Source: Isoperla grammatica (Eukaryota; Arthropoda; Insecta; Plecoptera; Perlodidae). Taken from it: DNA of 64,000 nt. Made by a program: the position numbers and the translations under genes. The notes below the pieces were generated by a model. That model was not told the origin of the DNA, made no database searches, and saw only the letters and a program-made list of their open reading frames with translations. This document shows positions 36,240 to 48,300 of the stretch, piece by piece (within the stretch, counting starts at the first letter, position 1; every line of letters starts with the position of its first letter). The stretch covers positions 12,878,587 to 12,942,586 of the forward strand of contig OX246743.1 in the NCBI GenBank assembly GCA_945910005.1, given 5' to 3'.

Positions 36240-39142
36240 AAAACGCCTAACAATCTCCCCAATGTGGCTCTCGTCACACCGTCATACTTGCGGCCCTCTT
36301 TGCAATCAAAACGCCTAACAATCTCCCCAATGTGGCTCTCGTCACACTTTCATACTTGCGGCCCTCTTTTTAATCCAAGCGCTTAACAATCTCGCCACTT
36401 CGCCATTCTTGCGGCCCTCTTTTTAATCCAAGCGTCTAACAATCTCCCCAAAGTGGCTCTCGTCACTCCACCATACTTGCGGCCCTCTTTGCAATCAAAA
36501 CGCCTAACAATCTCCCCAATGTGGCTCTCGGCACTCCACCATACTTGCGGCCCTCTTTACAATCCAAGTGCCTTAAATCTCCCCAATGTGGCTCTCGCCA
36601 CTCCGCCATACTTGCGGCCCTCTTTTGCAATCCAAGCGCCTAACAATCTCCCCAATGTCTCTCTCGTCACTCCACCATACTTGCGGCCCTCTTTGCAATC
36701 AGAGCGCCTCATTATCTCCCCGATGCGGCTCTCGCCACTCCGTCATACTTGCGGCCCTCTTTGCAATCCAAGCGCCTTACAAACTCCCCAATGTGGATCT
36801 CGTCACTCCGTCATACTTGCGGCCCTATTTGCAATCAAAACGTCTAACAATCTCCCCAATGTGGCTCTCGTCACACCGTCATTCTTGCGGCCCTCTTTGC
36901 AATCCAAGCACCTAACAATCTCCCCAATGTGGCTCTCGTCACACCGTCATTCTTGCGGCACTCTTTGCAATCCAAGCTCCTAACAATCTCCCCAATGTGG
37001 CTCTCGTCACTCCACCATACTTGCGGCCCTCTTTGCAATCGAAGTGCCTCATTTTTCCCTTATGTGGCTCTCGCCACTCCGCCATACTTGCGGCCCTCTT
37101 TGTAATCCAAGCGCCTAACAATCTCCCTAATGTGGCTCTCGCCACTCCGTCATACTTGCGGCCCTCTTTGCAATCCAAGTGTCTAACATCTCCCCAATGT
37201 GGCTCTCGCCACTCCGCCATACTCGCGGCCCTCTTTTGCAATCCAAGCGCCTAACAATCTCCCCAATGTGTCTCTATTTACTCTACAATACTTGCGGCCC
37301 TCTTTGCAATCAGAGCGCCTAATTATCTCCCCGATGCGGCTCTCGCCACTCCGTCATACTTGCGGCCCTCTTTGCAATCAAAGCGCCTAACAATCTCCCC
37401 AGTGGGGCTCTCACCACTCCGTCATACTTGCGGCCCTCTTTTCAATCCAAGCGTCTAACAAGCTCCCCAGTGTTGCTCTCGCCACTCCGTCATACTTGCG
37501 GCCCTCTTTGCAATCCAAGCGCCTAACAATCTCCCCAATGTGGCTCTCGTCACTCCACCATACCTGCGGCCCTCTTTGCAATCCAAGCGCCTTACAAACT
37601 CCCCAATGTGGCTCTCGTCACTCCGTCATACTTGCGGCCCTCTTTGCAATCCAAGCGCCTTACAAACTCCCCAATGTGGCTCTCGTCAATCCGTCATACT
37701 TGCGGCCCTCTTTGCAATCCAAGCGCCTAACAATCTCCCCAGTGTTGCTCTCGCCACTCCGTCATACTTGCGGCCCTCTTTGCAATCCAAGCGCCTAACA
37801 ATCTCCCCAATGTGGCTCTCGTCACACCGCCATACTTGCGGCCTTCTTTGCAATCCAAGCGCCTAACAAACTCCCCAATGTGGCTCTCGTCATCCCGTTA
37901 TACTTGCGGCCCTCTTTGCAATCCAAGCGCCTAACAATCTCCCCAATGTGGCTCTCATCACTTTACCATACTGGCGGCCCTCTTTGTTATCCAAGCGCCT
38001 CACAATCTCCCCAATGTGGCTCTCGTCACTCGGTCATACTTGCGGCCCTCTTTGCAATCCAAGCGCCTTACAATCTCCCCAATGTGGCTCTCGTCACTCC
38101 GTCATACTTGCGGCCCTCTTTGCAATCAGAGCGCCTAACAATCGCCTTACAATCTCCCCAATGTGGCACTTTCACTCCGTCACTCTTGCGGCCCTCTTTG
38201 CAATCCAAGCGCCTAACAATCTCTCCAATGTGGCTCTCGTCACTCCGTCATACTTGCGGCCCTCTTTGCAATCCAAGCCCTTACAATCTCCCAAATGTGG
38301 CTCTCGTCACACCGCCATACTCGCGGCCCTCTTTGCAATCCAAGCACCTAACAATCTCCCTAATGTGGCTCTCGCCACTCCGTCATACTTGCGGCCCTCT
38401 TTGCAATCCAAGCGCCTAACAATCTCCCCAATGTGGCTCTCGTCACTCTACCATACTTGCGGCCCTCTATGCAATCAAAACGCCTAACAATCCCCTCAAT
38501 GTGGCTCTCGTCACACCGTCATACTTGCGGCCCTCTTTGCAATCCAAGCGCCTTACAATCTCCCCAATGTGGCTCTCGTCACTCGGTCATACTTGCGGCC
38601 CTCATTGAAATCCAAGCGCTATACAATCTCCTCAATGTTGCTCTCGTCACACCGCCATACTTGCGGCCCTCTTTGCAATCCAAGCGCCTTACAATCTCCT
38701 TAATGTGGCTCTCGTCACACCGCCATACTTGCGGCCCTCTTTGCAATCCAAGCGCCTTACAATCTCCCCAATGTGGCTCTCGTCACACCGCCATACTTGC
38801 GGCCCTCTTTGCAATCCAAGCGCCTAACAATCTCTCCAATGTGGCTCTCGCCACTCCGTCATACTTGCGGCTGTCTTTGCAATCCAAGCGCCTTGCAATC
38901 TCTCCAATGTGGCTCTCGTCACACCGCCATACTTGCGGCCCTCTTTGCAATCAAAACGCCTAACAATCTCCCCGATGTGGGCTCTCGCCACTTCGCCATT
39001 CTTGCGGCCCTCTTTGCAATCCAAGCGCCTTATAATCTCCCCAATATGGCTCTCGTCACTCCACCATACTTGCGGCCCTCTTTGCAATCAAAACGTCTAA
39101 CAATCTCCCCAATGTGGCTCTCGTCACACCTTCATACTTGCG
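36240..39142 (+). repeat. 68-bp satellite array, segment 6
   Basis: About 43 monomers. A stretch at about 37.16-37.74 kb matches 27.08-27.66 kb at an offset of 10,078, including CAATGTGTCTCTATTTACTC. One 214-bp-type monomer (CACTTTCAC at 38167) is present, but no tandem trimer. No gene is seen. Confidence 0.96.
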
Positions 39143-39812
39143 ATCAGATCATATTCTTGGATATTTTTTAAATCCAATGAATGCCTCTTTTTGGAAATCT
39201 ATCTATATTTGGAGTTACAATTACACTAAGAATGAATAGAGATACAATGAGATTCATACCTGCATACATTGAGAGCAGTGTGTTATTTACCAGTGTAAGC
39301 GAGGCAATTTCTATCGGCTGGCACGGCGTACGCAGTAACGTCGTAGCTTCGAATACTTGAGGTCTGGGGTTCAAAACCCATTACCCCCAATTTTTTTTTT
39401 CCACCTATTTCACACATTTATATCATTTATATCTCAATTTGCGGCGGTTTTATTATCAGATCGTATTCTCATGGATATTTTTTAAATCCAATGAAACCTT
39501 CTGTTCGTAAATCCAGATATGTTTCGTTACATGCATTAATTGAGAGCCGTGTGGTATCTATACCAGTCTAAGCGATCCAACTTCCATCGTGAGGCATGGC
39601 GTACGCGGTAGCGTCGTGGACTAGTGTTTTAGGGGTCCGGGGTTCGAGACCCGTTACCACCACGATTGTTTTCTTCCATATTCAGAGCAGCAAAGTTGAG
39701 AAGGGTTTACTTAGGGGAAATTATTTTTTCAAGCGCTCGTAGCTAAAAAACGTGTGGTTCAAATTTGTTTCTGTATTTTTTTTATTTTTTTTGCGTTAAT
39801 TATCTTGACAAT
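39143..39812 (+). other. Spacer 6: tRNA-like dimer plus tail
   Basis: Same structure. A-box-like at 39324-39335, B box at 39368-39378; second module A box at 39597-39608, B box at 39641-39651. CACTAAGAATG and GCAGTAAC haplotype. Private changes include GTGTGGTATC near 39550, TTTTAGGGGTCC near 39628, CGATTGTTTTC in the terminator region (which breaks T7), and TTTACTTAGGGG near 39707. Confidence 0.9.
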
Positions 39813-41020
39813 AAAACGCCTAACAATCTCCCCACTGTGGCTCTCGTCACACCGTCATACTTGCGGCCCTCTTTGCAATCAAAACGCCTAACAATCTCCC
39901 CAATGTGGCTCTCGGCACTCCACCATACTTGCGGCCCTCTTTGCAATCCAAGTGCCTAACATCTCCCCAATGTGGCTCTCGGCACTCACCCATACTTGCG
40001 GCCCTCTTTGCAATCCAAGTGCCTAACATCTCCCCAATGTGGCTCTCGCCACTCCGTCATACTTGCGGCCCTCTTTGCAATCCAAGCGCCTTACAAACTC
40101 CCCAATGTGGCTCTCGACACTCCGTCATACTTGCGGCCCTCTTTGCAATCCAAGCGCCTCACAAACTCCCCAATGTGGCTCTCGTCACCCCGTCATACTT
40201 GCGGCCCTCTTTGCAATCCAAGCGCCTAACAATCTCCCCAATGTGGCTCTCATCACTTTACCATTTTTGCGGCCCTCTTTGCCATCCAAGCGCCTAACAA
40301 TCTCCCCAATGTGGCTCTCGTCACTCTACCATACTTGCGGCCCTCTATGCAATCAAAACGCCTTACAATCCCCCCAATGTGGCTCTCGTCACACGGTCAT
40401 ACTTGCGGCCCTCTTTGCAATCCAAGCGCCTTACAATCTCCCCAATGTGGCTCTCGTCACTCGGTCATACTTGCGGCCCTCTTTGAAATCCAAGCGCCTT
40501 ACAATCTCCTCAATGTGGCTCTCGCCACACCGCCATTCTTGCGGCCCTCTTTGCAATCCAAGCGCCTTACAATCTCCCCAATGTGGCTCTCGTCACACCG
40601 CCATACTGGCGGCCCTCTTTGCAATCCAAGCGCCTTACAATCTCCCCAATGTGGCTCTCGTCACACCGCCATACTTGCGGCCCTCTTTGCAATCCAAGCG
40701 CCTAACAATCTCTCCAATGTGGCTCTCGCCACTCCGTCATACTTGCGGCCCTCTTTGCAATCCAAGCGCCTTGCAATCTCCCCAATGTGGCTCTCGTCAC
40801 ACCGCCATACTTGCGGCCCTCTTTCAAATCAAAACGCCTAACAATCTCCCCGATGTGGGCTCTCGCCACTCCGCCATTCTTGCGGCCCACTTTGCAATCC
40901 AAGCGCCTTACAATCTCCCCAATATGGCTCTCGTCACTCCACCATACTTGCGGCCCTCTTTGCAATCAAAACGCCTAACAATCTCCCCAATGTGGCTCTC
41001 GTCACACCTTCATACTTGCG
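39813..41020 (+). repeat. 68-bp satellite array, segment 7 (shortest, 1.2 kb)
   Basis: About 18 monomers between spacers 6 and 7. Its start follows the same variant order as the arrays after other spacers, and its end the order before spacers, with the whole middle absent, as expected from a contraction by unequal exchange. No gene is seen. Confidence 0.96.
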
Positions 41021-41640
41021 ATCAGATCATATTCTTGGATATTTTTTAATTCCAATGAAAGCCTCTTTTTGGAAATCTATCTATATTTGGAGTTACAATT
41101 ACACTAAGAATGAATAAAGATACAATGAGATTCATACCTGCTAACATTGAGAGCAGTGTGTTATTTACCAGTGTAAGCGAGGCAATTTCTATCGGCTGGC
41201 ACGGCGTACGCAGTAACGTCGTAGCTTCGAATACTTGAGGTCTGGGGTTCAGAACCCATTAACCCCAATTTTTTTTTTCCACCTATTTCACACATTTATA
41301 TCATTTATATCTCAATTTGCGGCGGTTTTATTATCAGATCGTATTCTCATGATAATTTTTAAATCCAATGAAACCTTCTGTTCGTAAATCCAGATATGTT
41401 TCGTTACATGCATTAATTGAGAGCCGTGTGTTATCTATACCAGTCTAAGCGATCCAACTTTCATCGTGAGGCATGGCGTACGCGGTAGCGTCGTGGACTA
41501 GTGTTTTAGAGGTCCGGGGTTCGAGACCCGTTACCACCACGATTTTTTTCTTCCATATTCAGAGCAGCAAAGTTGAGAAGGGTTTACTAAGGGGAAATTA
41601 TTTTTTTTTCCCTCTTTTCCCTACTCTTTTCCCTACTCGC
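41021..41640 (+). other. Spacer 7: rearranged tRNA-like dimer with altered right end
   Basis: A-box-like at 41202-41213; B box of module 1 changed to GGTTCAGAACC (41246-41256), losing the invariant A. The second module is intact (A box 41474-41485, B box 41518-41528). The usual tail is replaced after AAGGGGAAATTA by a pyrimidine tract, and the array resumes at a different monomer phase. ATGATAATTTTTAAATCC near 41349 is also rearranged. It has the CACTAAGAATG and GCAGTAAC haplotype and is probably the most decayed copy. Confidence 0.88.
41601..41638 (+). repeat. Pyrimidine tract with 12-bp direct duplication at a rearrangement junction
   Basis: CTTTTCCCTACT occurs at 41614-41625 and again at 41626-41637, after a run of T. 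This 38-nt stretch has only two purines (A at 41623 and 41635). It is absent from the other nine spacers and joins the truncated spacer to a monomer beginning CGCCATACAATTTCCCC. Confidence 0.85.
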
Positions 41641-44600
41641 CATACAATTTCCCCAATGTGGCTCTCGGCACTCCACCATACTTGCGGCCCTCTTTGCAAT
41701 CCAAGCGCCTTACAATCTCCCCAATATGGCTCTCGTCACTCCACCATACGTGCGGCCCTCTTTGCAATCAAGACGCCTAACAATCTCCCCAATGTGGCTC
41801 TCGGAACTCCACCATACTTGCGGCCCTCTTTGCAATCCAAGTGCCTAACATCTCCCCAATGTGGCTCTCGCCACTCCGCCATACTTGCGGCCCTCTTTGC
41901 AATCAAAACGCCTAACAATCTCCCCGATGTGGCTCCAATCAAAACGCCTAACAATCTCCCCAATGTGGCTCTCGCCACACCTTCATACTTGCGGCCCTCT
42001 TTGCAATCAGAGCGCCTTATTATCTCCCCGATGCGGCTCTCGCCACTCTGTCATACTTGCGGCCCTCTTTGCAATCAAAGCGCCTAACAATCTCCCCAGT
42101 GTGGCTCTCACCACTCCGTCATACTTGCGGCCCTCTTTTCAATCCAAGCGTCTAACAATCTCCCCAGTGTTGCTCTCGCCACTCCGTCATACTTGCGGCC
42201 CTCTTTGCAATCCAAGCGCCTAACAATCTCCCCAATGTGGCTCTCGTCACTACACCATACTTGAGGCCCTCTTTGCAATCGAAGTGCCTAAATTCTCCCT
42301 AATGTGGCTCTCGCCACTCCGCCATACTTGCGGCCCTCTTTGCAATCCAAGCGCCTAACAATCTCCTTAATGTGGCTTTCGCCCTCGTCTTACTTGCGGC
42401 CCTCTTTGCAATCCAAGCGCCTAACAATCTCCCTAATGTGGCTCTCGTCACTCCACTATACTTGCGGCCCTCTTTGCAATCCAAGCGCCTAACAAACTCC
42501 CCAATGTGGCTCTCGTCACTCCGTCATACTTGCGGCCCTCTTTGCAATCAAAACGCATAGCATCTCCCCAATGTGGCTCTCGGCACTCCGTCATACTTGC
42601 GGCCCTCTTTGTAATCCAAGCGCCTTACAATCTCGCCACTTCGCCATTCGTGCGGCCCTCTTTTTTATCCAAGCGTCTAACAATCTCCCCGATTTGGCTC
42701 TCGTCACTCCGCCATACTAGCGGCCCTCTTTGCAATCAAAACGCTTAACAATCTCCCCAATGTGGCTTTTGCCACTCCACCATACTTGCGGCTCTCTTTG
42801 CAATCCAAGTGCCTAACATCTCCCCAAGGTGGCTCTCGCCACTTCGCTATACTTGCGGCCCTCTTTTGCAATCCAAGCGCCTAACAATTCTCCCAATGTG
42901 GCTCTCGTCACTCCACCATACTTACGGTCCTCTTTGCAATCCAAGCGCCTAACAATCTCCCTATTTTGGCTCTCGCCACTCCGTCATTCTTGCGGCCCTC
43001 TTTGCAATCAGAGCGCCTCACAATCTCCCCAATATGGCTCTCGCCACTCCGTCATACTTGCGGCCCTATTTGCAATGAAAACGCCTAACAATCTCCCCAA
43101 TGTGGCTCTCGTCACACCGTCATACTTGCGGCCCTCTTTGCAATCCAAGCGCCTTACAATCCTCCCAATGTGGCTCTCGTCACTCCACCATACTTGCGGC
43201 CCTCTTTGCAATCCAAGTGCCTAACATCTCCCCAATGTGGCTCTCGCCACTCAGTCATACTTGCGGCCCTCTTTGTAATCCAAGCGCCCAAAAACCTCTC
43301 CGATGTGGCTCTCGCCACTCCGCCATACTTGCGGCCCTCTTTGCAATCCAAGCGCCTAATTATCTCCCCGATGCGGCTCTCGCCACTCCGTCATACTTGC
43401 GGCCCTCTTTGCAATCAAAGCGCCTAACAATCTCCCCAGTGGGACTCTCACCACTCCGTCATACTTGCGGCCCTCTTTTCAATCCAAGCGTCTAACAATC
43501 TCCCCAGTGTTGCTCTCGCCACTCCGTCATACTTGCGGCCCTCTTTGCAATCCAAGCGCCTAACAATCTCCCCAATGTGGCTCTCGTCACTCGGTTATAC
43601 TTGCGGCCCTCTTTGCAATCCAAGCGCCTTACAATCTCTCCAATGTGGCTCTCGTCACACCGCCATACTTGCGGCCCTCTTTGCAATCAGAGCGCCTAAC
43701 AATCGCCTTACAATCTCCCCAATGTGGCACTTTCACTCCGTCACTCTTGCGGCCCTCTTTGCGATCCAAGCGCCTAACAATCTCTCCAATGTGGCTCTCG
43801 TAACTCCGTCATACTTGCGGCCCTCTTTGCAATCCAAGCGCCTTACAATCTCCCAAATGTGGCTCTCGTCACACCGCCATACTCGCGGCCCTCTTTGCAA
43901 TCCAAGCACCTAACAATCTCCCTAATGTGGCTCTCGCCACTCCGTCATACTTGTGGCCCTCTTTGCAATCCAAGCGCCTAACAATCTCCCCAATGTGGCT
44001 CTCGTCACTCTACCATACTTGAGGCCCTCTATGCAATCAAAACGCCTAACAATCCCCCCAATGTGGCTCTCGTCACACCGTCATACTTGCGGCCCTCTTT
44101 GCAATCCAAGCGCCTTACAATCTCCCCAATGTGGCTCTCGTCACTCGGTCATACTTGCGGCCCTCTTTGAAATCCAAGCGCCTTACAATCTCCTCAATGT
44201 GGCTCTCGTCACACCGCCATACTTGCGGCCCTCTTTGCAATCCAAGCGCCTTACAATCTCCCCAATGTGGCTCGCGTCACTGCCATACTTGCGGCCCTCT
44301 TTGCAATCCAAGCGCCTTACAATCTCCCCAATGTGGCTCTCGTCACACCGCCATACTTGCGGCCCTCTTTGCAATCCAAGCGCCTCACAATCTCTCCAAT
44401 GTGGCTCTCGCCACTCCGTCATACTTGCGGCCCTCTTCGCAAACCAAGCGCCTTGCAATCTCACCAATATGGCTCTCGTCACACCGCCATACTTGCGGCC
44501 CTCTTTGCAATCAAAACGCCTAACAATCTCCCCGATGTGGGCTCTCGCCACTCCGCCATTCTTGCGGCCCTCTTTGCAATCCAAGCGCCTTACAATCTCC

Positions 44601-44702
44601 CCAATATGGCTCTCGTCACTCCACTATACTTGCGGCCCTGTTTGCAATCAAAACGCCTAACAATCTCCCCAATGTGGCTCTCGTCACACCTTCATACTTG
44701 CG
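41641..44702 (+). repeat. 68-bp satellite array, segment 8
   Basis: About 45 monomers. The start matches 10877 onward (offset 30,764: 10972/41736), the middle matches 32.4-33.6 kb, and from about 43.59 kb it matches 23.81 kb onward (offset 19,778). It is therefore a join of three sources, the last two meeting near 43590 within a monomer. No gene is seen. Confidence 0.96.
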
Positions 44703-45372
44703 ATCAGATCATATTCTTGGATATTTTTTAAATCCAATGAAAGCCTCTTTTTGGAAATCTATCTATATTTGGAGTTACAATTACACTTAGAATGAATAGA
44801 GATACAATGAGATTCATACCTGCATACATTGAGAGCAGTGTGTTATTTACTAGTGTAAGCGAGGCAATTTCTATCGGCTGGCACGGCGTACGCGGTAACG
44901 TCGTAGCTTCGAATACTTGAGGTCTGGGGTTCAAAACCCATTACCCCCAATTTTTTTTTTCCACCTATTTCACACATTTATATCATTTATATCTCAATTT
45001 GCGGCGGTTTTATTATCAGATCGTATTCTCATGGATATTTTTTAAATCCAATGAAACCTTCTGTTCGTAAATCCATATATGTTTCGTTACATGCATTAAT
45101 TGAGAGCCGTGTGTTATCTATACCAGTCTAAGCGATCCAACTTCCATCGTGAGGCATGGCGTACGCGGTAGCGTCGTGGACTAGTGTTTCAGAGGTCCGG
45201 GGTTCGAGACCCGTTACCACCACGATTTTTTTCTTCCATATTCAAAGCAGCAAAGTTGAGAAGGGTTTACTAAGGGGAAATTATTTTTTCAAGCGCTCGT
45301 AGCTAAAAAACGTGTGGTTCAAATTTGTTTCTGTATTTTGTTTATTTTTTTTGCGTTAATTATCTTGACAAT
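44703..45372 (+). other. Spacer 8: tRNA-like dimer plus tail
   Basis: Same structure. A-box-like at 44884-44895, B box at 44928-44938; second module A box at 45157-45168, B box at 45201-45211. CACTTAGAATG haplotype with TTTACTAGTG, matching spacer 3, its partner at the 19,778-bp offset. Confidence 0.9.
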
Positions 45373-48300
45373 AAAACGCCTAACAATCTCCCCAATGTGG
45401 CTCTCGTCACACCGTCATACTTGCGGCCCTCTTTGCAATCAAAACGCCTAACAATCTCCCCAATGTGGCTCTCGTCACACCTTCATACTTGCGGCCCTCT
45501 TTTTAATCCAAGCGCCTAACAATCTCCCCGATGTGGCCTTCGTCACTCCGCCATACTTGCGGCCCTCTTTGCAATCCAAACGCCTTACAATCTCCCCAAT
45601 ATGGCTCTCGGCACTCAACCATACTTGCGGCCCTCTTTGCAATCAAAACGCCTAACAATCTCCCCAATGTGGCTCTCGGCACTCCACCAAACTTGCGGCC
45701 CTCTTTGCAATCCAAGTGCCTAACATCTCCCCAATGTGGCTCTCGGCACTCCCCCATACTTGCTGCCCTCTTTGCAATCCAAGTGCCTAACATCTCCCCA
45801 ATGTGGCTCTCGCCACTCCGTCATACTTGCGGCCCTCTTTGCAATCCAAGCGCCTTACAAACTCCCCAATGTGGCTCTCGTCACTCCGTCATACTTGCGG
45901 CCCTCTTTGCAATCCAAGCGCCTAACAAACTCCCCAATATGGCTCTCGTCACCCCGTCATACTTGCGGCCCTCTTTGCAATCCAAGCGCCTAACAATCTC
46001 CCCAATGTGGCTCTCATCACTTTACCATACTTGCGGCCCTCTTTGCCATCCAAGCGCCTTACAATCTCCCCAATGTGGCTCTCGTCACTCGGTCATACTT
46101 GCGGCCCTCTTTGCAATCCAAGCGCCTTACAATCTCCCCAATGTGGCTCTCGTCACACCGCCATACTTGCGGCCCTTTTTGCAATCCATGCGCCTTACAA
46201 TCTCCCCAGTGTTGCTCTCGTCATTTCGTTAGACTTGCGGCCCTCTTTGCAATCCAAGCGCCTAACAATCTCCCCATTGTGGCTCTCGTCACACCGTCAT
46301 ACTTGCGGCCCTCTTTGCAATCCAAGAGCCTCACAATCTCCCCAAGGTGGCACTTTCACTCCGTCACTCTTGCGGCCCTCTTTGCAATCCAAGCGCCTTA
46401 CAATCTCCCCAATGTGGCTCTCGTCACACCGCCATATTCGCGGCCCTCTTTGCAATCAGAGCGCCTAACAATCGCCTTACAATCGCCCCAATGTGGCTCT
46501 CGGCACTCCACCATACTTGCGGCCCTCTTTGCAATCCAAGCGCCTTACAATCTCCCCAATATGGCTCTCGTCACTCCACCATACGTGCGGCCCTCTTTGC
46601 AATCAAGACGCCTAACAATCTCCCCAATGTGGCTCTCGGCACTCCACCATACTTGCGGCCCTCTTTGCAATCCAAGTGCCTAACATCTCCCCAATGGGGC
46701 TCTCGCCACTCCGCCATACTTGCGGCCCTCTTTGCAATCCAAGCGCCTTACAATCTCCCCAATATGGCTCTCGTCACTCCACCATATTTGCGGCCCTCTT
46801 TGCAATCAAAACGCCTAACAATCTCCCCAATGTGGCTCTCGGCACTCCACCATACTTGCAGCCCTCTTTGCAATCCAAGTGTCTAACATCTCCCCAATGT
46901 GGCTCTCGCCACTCCGCCATACTCGCGGCCCTCTTTTGCAATCCAAGCGCCTAACAATCTCCCCAATGTGTCTCTATTTACTCTACAATACTTGCGGCCC
47001 TCTTTGCAATCAGAGCACCTAATTATCTCCCCGATGCGGCTCTCGCCACTCCGTCATACTTGCGGCCCTCTTTGCAATCAAAGCGCCTAACAATCTCCCC
47101 AGTGGGGCTCTCACCACTCCGTCATACTTGCGGCCCTCTTTTCAATCCAAGCGTCTAACAAGCTCCCCAGTGTTGCTCTCGCCAATCCGTCATACTTGCG
47201 GCCCTCTTTGCAATCCAAGCGCCTTACAATCTCCCCAATGTGGCTCTCGTCACTCCACCATACCTGCGGCCCTCTTTGCAATCCAAGCGCCTTACAAACT
47301 CCCCAATGTGGCTCTCGTCACTCCGTCATACTTGCGGCCCTCTTTGCAATCCAAGCGCCTTACAAACTCCCCAATGTGGCTCTCGTCACTCCGTCATACT
47401 TGCGGCCCTCTTTGCAATCCAAGCGCCTAACAATCTCCCCAATGTGGCTCTCACCACTCCACCATACTTGCGGCCCTCTTTGCAATCCAAGTGCCTAACA
47501 TCTCCCTAATGTGGCTCTCGCCACTTCGCCATACTTGCGGCCCTCTTTGCAATCCAAGCGCCTAACAATCTCCCCAGTGGGGCTCTCACTACTCCGTCAT
47601 ACTTGCGGCCCTCTTTTCAATCCAAGCGTCTAACAATCTCCCCAGTGTTGCTCTCGCCACTCCGTCATACTTGCGGCCCTCTTTGCAATCCAAGCGCCTA
47701 ACAATCTCCCCAATGTGGCTCTCGTCACTCCACCATACCTGCGGCCCCGTTTGCAATCCAAGCGCCTTACAAACTCCCCAATGTGGCTCTCGTCACTCCG
47801 TCAAAATTGCGGCCCTCTTTGCAATCCAAGCGCCTTACAAACTCCCCAATGTGGCTCTCGCCACTCCGCCATACTCGCGGCCCTCTTTTGCAATCCAAGC
47901 GCCTAACAATCTCCCCGATGTGGCTCTCGTCACTCCGCCATACTAGCGGCCCTCTTTGCAATCAAAACGCTTAACAATCTCCCCAATGTGGCTCTCGCCA
48001 CTCCACCATACTTGCGGCTCTCTCTGCAATCCAAGTGCCTAACATCTCCCCAATGTGGCTCTCGCCACTTCGCCATACTTGCGGCCCTCTTTTGCAATCC
48101 AAGCGCCTAACAATCTCCCCAATGTGGCTCTCGTCACTCCACCATACTTACGGCCATCTTTGCAATCCAAGCGCCTAACAATCTCCCTATTTTGGCTCTC
48201 GCCACTCCGTCATACTTGCGGCCCTCTTTGCAATCAGAGCGCCTCACAATTTCCCCAATATGGCGTTCGCCACTCCGTCATACTTGCGGCCATATTTGCA

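Noticed and set aside
40039..41049. 336-codon open frame, the longest in the window, and many similar frames of 60-300 codons on both strands
   Set aside because: They are readings of the satellite monomer in rotating phase, with the same peptide in all three plus frames and a complementary pattern on the minus strand. They start at any CAATG or GTG in the monomer and stop at GCGCCTAA.
41473..42087. 204-codon plus-strand frame from spacer 7 into the array
   Set aside because: It reads through the tRNA-like module (RGSRPVT is the usual B-box artefact), the pyrimidine tract and then satellite. It exists only because of the breakpoint near 41600.
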